A DNA stretch of 13,358 bases from an uncultured Chitinophagaceae bacterium. Lineage in GTDB: Bacteria > Bacteroidota > Bacteroidia > Chitinophagales > Chitinophagaceae. The stretch spans positions 1 to 13,358 of the forward strand of contig CALKVC010000165.1 in the NCBI GenBank assembly GCA_937996595.1, in the 5' to 3' direction. The notes under the pieces were generated by a model, which worked only from the letters and a program-made list of their open reading frames with translations, was not told where the DNA came from and ran no database searches. A program made the translations under genes and the position numbers. Below are positions 1-7,667 of this stretch, piece by piece (position 1 is the first letter of the stretch; each line of letters opens with the position of its first letter).

Positions 1-572
1 TCAATTCTTACATACCTTAAAATACCAGAATTATCATTATCATCTGTACCTCCATGGTAGTTACGTGGTTCAGCAGCTGATGTACCTTCAATCAGGTTAT
101 TGGTACCCAGGTTATGCTTTGCATTACCTAAAAGTATAACACCTCCCCAATCTCCTTTGGCTCTTTGTCCGATAGGTTTGTCGGAAGTAAATACAATAGG
201 TTTACATGGGGTACCGTCTGCAATTAGTTTCCCCCCCCTTGCTACGATCAGAGAAGAATTGGCTGTTAGATCATCACCATGGATAATGGTTCCAGGTTCA
301 ATAGTAAGTGTAACACCACTATTAACATAAACAATACCCTGTAAAAGATAAATGTTGTTACTTGTCCAGGTAGTATTAGTTGTAATGCTTCCTGATACGT
401 TTACGTTAGTAGTTCCGTATGCTGTATTTTGCGGATCCCAATTTGTCCAGGATTCAGTCCACATTCGCTCTGGAGCAGGAGCAAAAGCACCACGGTATGT
501 GGTTACATCTTGTGCGTTAGCCAATATTGCCACCAGCAAAATTGGTAAAATTGAAAGTAATTTCTTTTTCAT
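1..572 (-). CDS. Secreted parallel beta-helix-type protein, N-terminal part (cut by window edge)
   Basis: The reading frame is open from ATG at 572 to the window edge, giving 190 codons with no stop; the C-terminus is outside the window. Residues 1-20 form a signal peptide (KKK, a hydrophobic core, then ANA before Q21). Residues about 75-150 hold the repeated short-strand pattern of right-handed beta-helix surface proteins: GTIIHGD at 94-100, LIVARGGKLIADG at 108-120, PIVFTSDKP at 125-133 and GDWGGVILLG at 140-149. An acidic HGGTDDNDNSG stretch follows at 173-183. In Bacteroidota, proteins of this kind are secreted, often end in a T9SS sorting domain and are often encoded next to a TonB-dependent receptor, as here (the receptor gene is upstream on the same strand). 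The family match is from memory of its motifs. The ligand is unknown, and a T9SS tail is expected but not visible. Confidence 0.85.
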   Translation of the reverse strand, partial: MKKKLLSILPILLVAILANAQDVTTYRGAFAPAPERMWTESWTNWDPQNTAYGTTNVNVSGSITTNTTWTSNNIYLLQGIVYVNSGVTLTIEPGTIIHGDDLTANSSLIVARGGKLIADGTPCKPIVFTSDKPIGQRAKGDWGGVILLGNAKHNLGTNNLIEGTSAAEPRNYHGGTDDNDNSGILRYVRI

Positions 573-1012
573 TTTAATTTTTTTTGATAAATGTTTTTGT
601 TGAGGTAGATTTTACTGTACTTACTTTTTGTTTTTTACTTTTTGTTTTTTTTCATTTTCAGATTAGATTTAGTTTAAAATAATATGCTTATCAGCTATTT
701 TTACTATAGCTTACATTTCTTTCCGGGCATAGGTATATAGTTTACCATTTTTTCAGAATGATATCAAGTCATCCACTTTTTAGTGAAATATTTTTAAGAA
801 TTAATCATTGCAGGGATATGCTTCAACCAGGATATTGAATAATTTCAATTCAGACCGCAGTTCACATACAATTAATGAATACAAACATATAATATAATTT
901 CATCGACAGTGTTACCAAAATGGCATCAAATTGTTATTTAAAATAACGTATATGAATAGCCGCCATTTGCTATCAATAATATAAAAAAGTGTAAATAAAC
1001 AATCACCTCTTA
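573..1012. other. Gene-free 440-nt intergenic stretch
   Basis: This stretch separates the receptor stop codon from the beta-helix protein start, both on the minus strand. It is strongly AT-rich. I find no open frame worth calling, no tRNA and no strong GC hairpin followed by T that would mark a terminator. On the minus strand, 889-882 reads TATGTTTG and matches the Bacteroidota -7 box TAnnTTTG. The nearest upstream TTTG is 26 nt away, longer than usual, and the leader would exceed 300 nt, so I do not call a promoter. The length suggests the beta-helix gene has its own promoter here. Confidence 0.6.
623..650. repeat. Perfect 14-nt tandem duplication in the leader of the beta-helix gene
   Basis: ACTTTTTGTTTTTT occurs twice back to back (623-636 and 637-650). 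On the transcribed minus strand it reads AAAAAACAAAAAGT twice, 51 to 78 nt upstream of the ATG at 572. It is low-complexity A/C-rich DNA and could arise by slippage. It may affect leader structure or copy-number-dependent expression, but nothing in the sequence proves this. Confidence 0.75.
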
Positions 1013-3886
1013 TCAAAATTTATAAGTTATACTAAAGCTGAAATTTTTAGGTGCATTATAAGATGAAAAATACCTATCCTTATCTGAATATGATTTACTC
1101 TTATCCATATCAAAGTAAAATTGTATGTTTTGAGCCAGTAAATCTTTAGCAGTGAACTTCAATTCAAGTTTATTCCTTAATAAGTACTTTGCTAATTGAA
1201 AATCTAAAACAGTTCTACCCTTTTCATAAATATCAGCATCAAATATGGTTCCGGCAATAAATATCCTGTCACCTGACCTGTTAAGAGATACTGTAGAAGA
1301 AAAGCCCGATTTTTCATCATTGAATCCAATGCTACCATTTATTATATAAGGCGATTGACCCTGCAATGCACGGTCTGTTACCAGGAGTGAAGGATCATAA
1401 AAACCGAATCCCCCCAATTTCACACTTGACTTTATATAAGCTGCATTTGCAGACAAAGTGAACTTAGAAAAAAACGAATTTTCCCTTTTAATACCAAGCA
1501 GTGTGGAAATAAGTGTTCTGAATTCTGCTTCTACACCATAAACTCTGGCAGATTTTGCATTTGAATAAATGGCAAGATTATCAAAAACGGGGTTTGATAC
1601 AATTTCAATAGGATCTGTAAACTCTTTGTAAAAAGCTGATATTGAAAATAATTGTGCTTTGCCTGGATAAAACTCAAACCGGAAATCATAATTCTTTATT
1701 GTTGCTCTTTTTAAGGTATCAAAACCTTCAAAAGTATATTGTGTTACATTATCATAAAATAGATAAGGAGCGAGCTCCCTGAATTCCGGCCTGTTAATTG
1801 TTTGGCCAAATGATAACCTGATATTCATTTTTTGTGTAAGTGCGTATACAAAATTTACAGAAGGTAAAAAATCTGTAACTGTTGTGTTAATTGTAACAGT
1901 ATCATTAAGATTTTTGATTGAATTCAATTTCTGGTTAAAACTTTCCATCCTCAAACCATAAATCAATCTGAATTTTTTAAAGAAGCGCTGATCATTCATT
2001 ATATAAGCATGTGTTAATGCAGAAGATGCATTATAATCAGAATTGGAAAGCGTTCCATCTTCGAGCATAAATCCACCTTTACCATTAGCCATTTCACCTA
2101 AATTCTCCGGTAAAAATATCTGGTCCTCAGGAAGCTGCAACAATGCATAATCAAATGCTACAGTACCACTGTTATAAGGAGAAAAGCCGAGTAACCTGCT
2201 TGTAAATTCCCTTTTCCTAATCTGATACCCACCGCCAATCTTTATAAAATTTTGAGAGGTCTTCATAAATTTATATGGCTGCGTAATATCAACTTTGATA
2301 CTTTTTATACTTTCATCAGAATTGGCAAAAAACATTGTTCCAGAACCTGCACTCTGGCTTATTGTGCCACTTGAAAAATTAGCATATAAATCAGGTGGAA
2401 TTCCAAAATATGAAGACCTCGAAAGATTTGGAATTTCTCTTTTAACTTTACTGAAAGCACCCAGCCAGTTAATCTTGGTTTTAACCGGACCAACCAGATG
2501 TTCCCCTGAAAGCTGCGATGAAAATATCTGGTTAGAAGTGTACCATCTTACTACATCTTTTACTACACGCTCTGAGTCGCTTCCAAAGTCCGGATATCCT
2601 ATTCGCCTTATTAACTTGTTATCGGTATTAATACTTAAGTTATTTTTCCAGTTAATATTGTTGCGGTTATTGATCTTAACAGAAATATTTCCTAAAGCTG
2701 CCAATATAGTCTCCTCATTGAAAATTGAATCTTTGTACTTACCTTTTTGAATCAACTCGCTAGTGGGAGGAGCTGTTAAATCAAAATCATAACTATTTCT
2801 TTCGCCTTCGTTAAAATTGTAGTTCCTGTTGTAATTGACAGAAAACAAAGCCCCTAAAAACTCCTTTTGTTTTCTTTCTATATTGAAACCTTTTGAAACC
2901 TGGAAATTAAAATTCGGGCTGGTATTTCCTTGTTTCAAACCCCATTTGTAATTACCAAACGACTTTGCAAGGTTCGCCCTTTCAGAAAATGTTAAGTTCT
3001 TCACTTCTTTTGAAGATGGAATACCGTCTGGTATGTTCCTGGTTCCATCATCAATACCAATCCAGTCCTTATTACCTTTATTTGCTGAATAAAAACGGTT
3101 ACTGCCTGTTATTAACGTATTATAGGAACCCCCAACAGAAATGGAAGAAAAGTTGTTTGGCAGAATTGATTTTGTAGTAATATCTATAATTCCACCAGCA
3201 AATTCTCCACTTTTATCCGGTGTAGCGGTTTTATAAATAACCAGGTTATCCAAAATTGCAGAAGGAAAAATGTCAAATGCAAAGGCTTTCCTATCGCTTT
3301 CGGTACTGGGTAAGGGCGCACCATTAATAAATGCAGCGTTGTAGCGGTCATTCAAACCGCGTATAATGGCAAACCGATCTTCTTGAATACTGGCTCCGCT
3401 TACCCTTTTTAAAACATCGCTGGTGCTCCTGTCTGGAGTTTTCTTAATGGATTCTGCTGAAATCCCATCACTAACGCTTGCACTGTTCTTTTGGGCCACT
3501 AGCAAAGATGCAACTGATTCTCTTGCCGCCCTTGATCTAGTTGCCGTAATCACCACCTCATTTTGAGTCGCCTTTTTTTCTTCTAGGGAAATTGTAATAT
3601 TTGATACATCATTTCTTTTAAGTACGATTTCTTCAATGATCTTTTCCCGGTAACCTACATAACTGCATTTCAGCGAATATGTTCCTGAATCAAGCTTGTT
3701 AAAATTAAACGCGCCGTTCATATCGGCACTTACCGTTTTTGATTTTTCCACCAGTGTGATATTAGCACCTGATAATGCCTGACCTGACGATGCATTGATC
3801 ACTTTACCAGTAATCCTGCCTGATTGCGCCAAAACATTTCCCGATAAAACAATCAATAATAAGAAGAACAACAATTTACTTTTCAT
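1013..3886 (-). CDS. TonB-dependent outer-membrane receptor with carboxypeptidase-regulatory-like domain
   Basis: This 957-residue outer-membrane transporter would import a ligand using TonB/ExbBD energy. Residues 1-20 are a signal peptide ending LA before Q21. Residues 22-102 are a CarboxypepD_reg-like beta-sandwich (GRITGKVINASSGQALSGA, then the SYVGYR turn). NEVVITATR at 109-117 is a TonB-box-like segment. Residues about 130-240 are the plug domain, with AIIRGLNDRYN at 173-183 and the conserved run from FPSAILDNL at 207 to GEFAGG at 232. The rest is a beta-barrel rich in aromatic strands, ending SFSITYKF with the terminal Phe typical of outer-membrane proteins. Length fits the family. ATG at 3886 gives a clean signal peptide. 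No SusD-like lipoprotein is adjacent; the downstream partner is the beta-helix protein, and a secreted paralogue pair is divergent. The ligand is unknown. Confidence 0.95.
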   Translation of the reverse strand: MKSKLLFFLLLIVLSGNVLAQSGRITGKVINASSGQALSGANITLVEKSKTVSADMNGAFNFNKLDSGTYSLKCSYVGYREKIIEEIVLKRNDVSNITISLEEKKATQNEVVITATRSRAARESVASLLVAQKNSASVSDGISAESIKKTPDRSTSDVLKRVSGASIQEDRFAIIRGLNDRYNAAFINGAPLPSTESDRKAFAFDIFPSAILDNLVIYKTATPDKSGEFAGGIIDITTKSILPNNFSSISVGGSYNTLITGSNRFYSANKGNKDWIGIDDGTRNIPDGIPSSKEVKNLTFSERANLAKSFGNYKWGLKQGNTSPNFNFQVSKGFNIERKQKEFLGALFSVNYNRNYNFNEGERNSYDFDLTAPPTSELIQKGKYKDSIFNEETILAALGNISVKINNRNNINWKNNLSINTDNKLIRRIGYPDFGSDSERVVKDVVRWYTSNQIFSSQLSGEHLVGPVKTKINWLGAFSKVKREIPNLSRSSYFGIPPDLYANFSSGTISQSAGSGTMFFANSDESIKSIKVDITQPYKFMKTSQNFIKIGGGYQIRKREFTSRLLGFSPYNSGTVAFDYALLQLPEDQIFLPENLGEMANGKGGFMLEDGTLSNSDYNASSALTHAYIMNDQRFFKKFRLIYGLRMESFNQKLNSIKNLNDTVTINTTVTDFLPSVNFVYALTQKMNIRLSFGQTINRPEFRELAPYLFYDNVTQYTFEGFDTLKRATIKNYDFRFEFYPGKAQLFSISAFYKEFTDPIEIVSNPVFDNLAIYSNAKSARVYGVEAEFRTLISTLLGIKRENSFFSKFTLSANAAYIKSSVKLGGFGFYDPSLLVTDRALQGQSPYIINGSIGFNDEKSGFSSTVSLNRSGDRIFIAGTIFDADIYEKGRTVLDFQLAKYLLRNKLELKFTAKDLLAQNIQFYFDMDKSKSYSDKDRYFSSYNAPKNFSFSITYKF

Positions 3887-4127
3887 CTATTACATTTTTG
3901 CAAAGAAACCTGTTATAGATTTTAATTACGTAAAGAAATTGTTATCCAAATATTATCTTCTTCAACGTCGTGTCAAATTTTATTGAGATAACATTTTATT
4001 AATGATTAGGTAATAGTGTGTGTGAAAATTTAGAAGAGAGTTAGTATAGTTTTACAATTTCTTATTATTTATATCTGCACGGATATTTAATCTGAATAAA
4101 TTAAGTGTACGAATTGACCAACATAAA

Positions 4128-4631
4128 ATGAAAACATTTAAAATCTGTGTCATTACTGTTCTGTCTACCTTCATTTGTGAATTTGCTTTTTCACAAAATA
4201 TCCTTATAAACGTATTATCAAAAAATAGTGGAGTTTTGAAGACAGGTGAAACAGGGTATCTTGAAATTTCCATTTGTAATACCAGCTCCCTTATCCCCCT
4301 TATGGCTTACAAAATAAAACCCCAGGTGAGTTTCCCTGTTTCAATAGTAGCTATTTCAGATAGCGGGCATGTATTACCATCAGGCTGGAGTATCCTATCC
4401 AGTACAGATGGTATCATCAGGCTTTCAAATGGTTCGGACCAGGTTCCGCCGAATAATTGCAGAACTGCTATAATAGCATTTAAAGGTATTAGCAATGGGG
4501 GGCCTTTAACTATTTCAGGCAATGTTCTATTCTCCAATGGCCAATTTCCGGGTAATGTTTCCGGGCCAGCTACTTATGGGGATAATACTGCAGATAATAC
4601 ATCTTCCACCACTTGCAAAGTTGCAGACTAA
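4128..4631 (+). CDS. Secreted single-domain protein, short paralogue of the next gene
   Basis: The 167-residue product has a signal peptide (residues 1-22, ending AFS before Q23) and one domain of alternating beta-strands, probably a beta-sandwich. It aligns without gaps to the next gene's product over about 115 residues, from QNILINVLSKN to ISGNVLFSNG, with about 61 identities counted by eye (near 53 %). Shared marks include SGH.LP.GWSI, IRL.NGSD..PPN..RTA and GGP.TISGN. It ends at CKVAD, where the paralogue continues with VFDPIPVV, so it lacks the second module and the T9SS sorting domain. Without that tail it would probably stay in the periplasm or leave by another route. The next gene starts 31 nt downstream, so co-transcription is likely. 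The domain's function is not recognised. It is divergent from the TonB-dependent receptor, 241 nt away. Confidence 0.8.
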   Translation: MKTFKICVITVLSTFICEFAFSQNILINVLSKNSGVLKTGETGYLEISICNTSSLIPLMAYKIKPQVSFPVSIVAISDSGHVLPSGWSILSSTDGIIRLSNGSDQVPPNNCRTAIIAFKGISNGGPLTISGNVLFSNGQFPGNVSGPATYGDNTADNTSSTTCKVAD

Positions 4632-4662
4632 ATTATTTCAACACTCAATCAAGATTAAGAAA

Positions 4663-5715
4663 ATGAAATTTCCTGTATTTATTTTGATCCTCTTAGCATA
4701 TTTTTTTCCTTCTCTCTCAATTACAGCGCAAAATGTATCACTCAACATTTTAACTCGGAATGCTGGTACAGTGAACCTCGGTGGAACTGTATTTGTAGAA
4801 ATAACCCTTGCAAATACCAGCTCTTCAGTATCGGTTCCTGTAAACAAAGTAAGGCCCCAGATAAGTGTTCCTACTTCTATTGTAAGCATACCGTCTTCAG
4901 GGCATCAGTTACCCGCAGGCTGGTCAATTATTTCAAATGCCGGCGGTGTAATCAGGTTATGTAACGGATCAGATGCGATACCACCGAATACGGCAAGAAC
5001 CGCCTTGATTGCAATCCAGGGTAATACACTGGGAGGCCCATTTACCATTTCAGGCAACACAACCTTTGCCAATGGAACTGTTTGCAGTACTTCCGGCGGT
5101 GCTACAAGCGGCGACATAGCAGGTGATAATACATCTACTTCAACAATCCAGGTATTTGATCCGATACCTGTTGTTTTCATGAATTTTAATGCATCGCTGA
5201 CCAATTGCAAGCCTGTTTTAACCTGGCAAACTGAATCTGAAATAAACAGTGACCGTTTTGAAATTGAAACTTCAAAATCTTTAACAGGAAACTGGACTTT
5301 ATTAAATGCAATGCCAGCTAAAGGTTTTAGCAGCACGAATTCACATTACAGGTTTACAGACCAGAACACTTACTTAAACAACGAAAACATTTTTTACCGA
5401 ATTAAGATGGTTGACAGGGACGGGAAATATAATTTCTCCGAAGTGCTAACCGTTAAAGCTACATGCAATTCAATTGAAGCAAGCATATTTCCGAATCCGG
5501 TGCGTAAAGGAAATCTTACTATAAAGCATAGCGGCTTCAATTACCCGGTTGATGTATGTTTATATTCCGCATCAGGCCAGCTTATTTCAAAACACATATT
5601 ATTACAAGGCACCAATCATATTCAAATACCAAACACCTCCCCGGGAAGATACACGATGAAATTGATTGACTCTTCCGGAAACAACAGTACAATCACGGTG
5701 CTGGTACAACAATAA
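4663..5715 (+). CDS. Secreted two-module protein with T9SS type A sorting domain
   Basis: The open frame extends upstream to 4522, but ATG at 4663 is chosen because it gives a proper signal peptide (residues 1-22) and leaves the preceding gene intact. The product is 350 residues. Residues 23-166 are the domain shared with the preceding gene. Residues about 167-266 are a module common in Bacteroidota surface proteins: a PIPVVFMNFNA entry, VLTWQTESEINSDRFEIE at 185-202, YRFTDQN at 229-235 and FYRIKMVDRDGKYNFSE at 244-260. Residues about 272-350 are a T9SS type A sorting domain: IFPNPV at 275-280, VCLYSASGQLI at 298-308, then SPGRYTMKL at 326-334. Known members are exported by Sec, then carried across the outer membrane by T9SS, with the tail cleaved and the protein attached or released. 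The role is unknown; no catalytic motif is visible, so an adhesin or binding role is only a guess. Confidence 0.88.
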   Translation: MKFPVFILILLAYFFPSLSITAQNVSLNILTRNAGTVNLGGTVFVEITLANTSSSVSVPVNKVRPQISVPTSIVSIPSSGHQLPAGWSIISNAGGVIRLCNGSDAIPPNTARTALIAIQGNTLGGPFTISGNTTFANGTVCSTSGGATSGDIAGDNTSTSTIQVFDPIPVVFMNFNASLTNCKPVLTWQTESEINSDRFEIETSKSLTGNWTLLNAMPAKGFSSTNSHYRFTDQNTYLNNENIFYRIKMVDRDGKYNFSEVLTVKATCNSIEASIFPNPVRKGNLTIKHSGFNYPVDVCLYSASGQLISKHILLQGTNHIQIPNTSPGRYTMKLIDSSGNNSTITVLVQQ

Positions 5716-5862
5716 AGAATATTGCCACTTTAACTTGAAGAAATACTGTTTGTTGTATAACCGGATTCAAACCCAGCATCAAACAATTAATGCTATGATT
5801 GGAGACAGCTAACAACACAAAGTATGTAAAGCGGGTAAATATCACCCTGGAAAGAAATACCG

Positions 5863-6186
5863 CTACCAAATCCGTTTATCGGTAAGGAATTTTTTACAAT
5901 TCTTATGCCTGCTTACAAGTTTTCTTATAGTCAACTTATGCTCATCGAATTGCTTAGTTATTTCTGCAACTCTAATTAAAGTCTTCCGGTAATCTTCATA
6001 GATTTTGATGAGCATTTCTTCTGAACGAAAGATTTGCTCTTCGTGTCCCTCAGGAAATAGGGATATATTGTCTTCCTTAATTCTTTTAAGGTTATCCAGC
6101 AGATATTTATATTCAAAAAATTTAATGCCCTGCATATAACAATAATTAAGACTTATTTGAAAAGAGGAAGTAGATAAAACTTGCAT
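5863..6186 (-). CDS. Small hypothetical helical protein
   Basis: An open frame of about 107 residues from ATG at 6186 lies 131 nt downstream of the GH1 gene on the same strand. The frame can be extended to a TTG at 6228, which I consider unlikely. An alternative ATG at 6135 gives a 90-residue protein starting MQGIKFFEYKYLL. No candidate start has a clear ribosome-binding site. The sequence from MQGIK onward is charged and mostly helix-compatible (NLKRIKED, SEEMLIKIYEDYRKTLIRVAEI) with a basic tail (RKLVSRHKNCKKF). It has no signal peptide and no motif I recognise. Amino-acid composition looks protein-like, and no competing gene overlaps it. It could be the last gene of the upstream unit or an independent small gene; a chance frame cannot be excluded. 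Confidence 0.45.
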   Translation of the reverse strand: MQVLSTSSFQISLNYCYMQGIKFFEYKYLLDNLKRIKEDNISLFPEGHEEQIFRSEEMLIKIYEDYRKTLIRVAEITKQFDEHKLTIRKLVSRHKNCKKFLTDKRIW

Positions 6187-6317
6187 AAATGAAACTGCAG
6201 GATAACCGTTTATAAATACAAATTTCAACAGGCAATATTATATAATAATCCTTTCAAGCACAGATAATACAGGTTAATTAAATTTTATGGAATTGTTACT
6301 AAACCGATAGGATAATG

Positions 6318-7667
6318 TTAACTCACAATCTCGCCCTTCAAAAGCCTGCCAAACCAATATCCGGATTCCTTTATTATCCGCTTCTGAGTTGTGAAGTCAA
6401 CATGAACAAGCCCGAATGTTGGATGATAACCTTCTGCCCATTCAAAATTATCCAGCAATGTCCAAACAAAATATCCATCAACTTTCACGCCTTCATTCTT
6501 TGCTTTTAATAACTGGTATAAGTTCTTACAGATATATTCACGCCTTTTAATGTCATCAATCGTTTCATTTTGCAATTTGTCTTCAAAAGCGGCTCCATTC
6601 TCTGTAACTATAATTTTCGGTATAGATTTGTATTGCCCAAATTTCTTCAACACGTGGTACATCGCTTCGGGATACACTTCCCATTTCATTAAAGTAGTTT
6701 CAACAGCTCTCTTTTCCGCTTTAACTATTTTTGCTTTTATATAAGGCATAAATGCAGAATGGGTTATCATCTCCCTGGTATAATTCTGCAGTCCGATGAA
6801 ATCCATTTTGAAAGCGAGTTTCTCCTCATCACCCGGCCTGATAAATTGTTCCAGCCGTTCCAGTATCTTCAGGTCTGATACCGGATATCCCATACCCAGT
6901 AAAGGTTCTATAAATAACCTGTTTATTATAACATCTGCTTTTGCAGTTGCCAGAATATCTTTTTGATTATTCCTGAATGGTTCCAGGTGTGAACAGGAAA
7001 ATGTTGTTCCTATATTGAAAGATGTATTCGTTTGCCTCAGAATCCTTCCTCCTTCTGCCTGACATAAGGCAGCATGATGAACTGCGGAAAGGAAATTTTT
7101 CAGACCTTTTTTCCCGGGAGCATGTATGCCTAAAAAATAACCTGCCCCGGTGAAAACCATCGGTTCATTTAATACCATCCAGTTTTGTACCCTATCTCCA
7201 AATAGCCTGGCACATTGATCAACATAATATCCAAACCAATTAACCACATCCCTGTTTGTCCAACCGCCATCACGATGCAGTGACAAAGGGAGATCCCAGT
7301 GATACAAAGTAACCCAGGGTTGTATACCCATTTCAAGAGAATGGTCAATTAACCGGTTATAAAAATCAATTCCTTTCCTGTTCAGCCTGCCGGTTCCATC
7401 AGGCAATATCCTGCTCCATGAAATGGATAACCGATGAATGGGAATATTCAGTGCTTTGATTAATGCTGTATCCTCCTTATAGCGGTTATAAAAATCGCAG
7501 GCAATACGAGCATGCTGGTTTCTATATATTTTACGCGGCTTTTTTACAAAATCATCCCATATTGATGGGCCTTTACCGTCAGCATCGCAGGCACCTTCCA
7601 CCTGGTAAGCTGCAGTAGAAACACCCCATGCAAAATCATCCCCAAAATCTGCTCTCGAAAATGTCAT
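6318..7667 (-). CDS. Family GH1 beta-glycosidase (beta-glucosidase-like)
   Basis: This 449-residue retaining beta-glycosidase of family GH1 (TIM barrel) has the usual family length. The N-terminal signature FAWGVSTAAYQVEGA is at 12-26, with Q22 binding substrate. LYHWDLP is at 121-127. The acid/base glutamate is E168 in LNEP, the nucleophile is E356 in VTENG, and the aglycone/glycone-site segment LLDNFEW ends at W410. All expected catalytic residues are present, so an active enzyme is likely. There is no signal peptide, so it should act in the cytoplasm. Its ATG overlaps the stop codon of the glycosyltransferase gene by one base (TAATG at 7669-7665), which implies translational coupling. The family acts on beta-glucosides, beta-galactosides or 6-phospho forms; the exact substrate cannot be read here. 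Its location suggests a role linked to the sugar handled by the upstream glycosyltransferase, which is inference. Confidence 0.95.
   Translation of the reverse strand: MTFSRADFGDDFAWGVSTAAYQVEGACDADGKGPSIWDDFVKKPRKIYRNQHARIACDFYNRYKEDTALIKALNIPIHRLSISWSRILPDGTGRLNRKGIDFYNRLIDHSLEMGIQPWVTLYHWDLPLSLHRDGGWTNRDVVNWFGYYVDQCARLFGDRVQNWMVLNEPMVFTGAGYFLGIHAPGKKGLKNFLSAVHHAALCQAEGGRILRQTNTSFNIGTTFSCSHLEPFRNNQKDILATAKADVIINRLFIEPLLGMGYPVSDLKILERLEQFIRPGDEEKLAFKMDFIGLQNYTREMITHSAFMPYIKAKIVKAEKRAVETTLMKWEVYPEAMYHVLKKFGQYKSIPKIIVTENGAAFEDKLQNETIDDIKRREYICKNLYQLLKAKNEGVKVDGYFVWTLLDNFEWAEGYHPTFGLVHVDFTTQKRIIKESGYWFGRLLKGEIVS

Noticed and set aside
882..889. Minus-strand TATGTTTG matching the Bacteroidota -7 promoter box
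   Set aside because: The nearest upstream TTTG is 26 nt away, beyond the usual spacing, and the leader would be more than 300 nt. A single 8-nt match in AT-rich DNA is weak evidence.
2295..2750. Plus-strand open frame of about 150 codons inside the receptor gene
   Set aside because: It is an antisense shadow of a clearly conserved TonB-dependent receptor, with no recognisable protein features.
4040..4055. TAGTTTTA as a -7 box for the first secreted paralogue
   Set aside because: It deviates from TAnnTTTG at the last base and there is no TTG at the expected upstream spacing.
4522..4662. Upstream extension of the second secreted paralogue in the same open frame
   Set aside because: It overlaps the preceding gene, places hydrophilic sequence before the signal peptide, and the ATG at 4663 gives a normal signal peptide.
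5720..5862. Imperfect inverted repeats between the converging genes (AGCAT/ATGCT and AGCGG.TA/TACCGCT) as a bidirectional terminator
   Set aside because: The stems are short or bulged with long loops and there is no adjoining T-run; they are consistent with chance.
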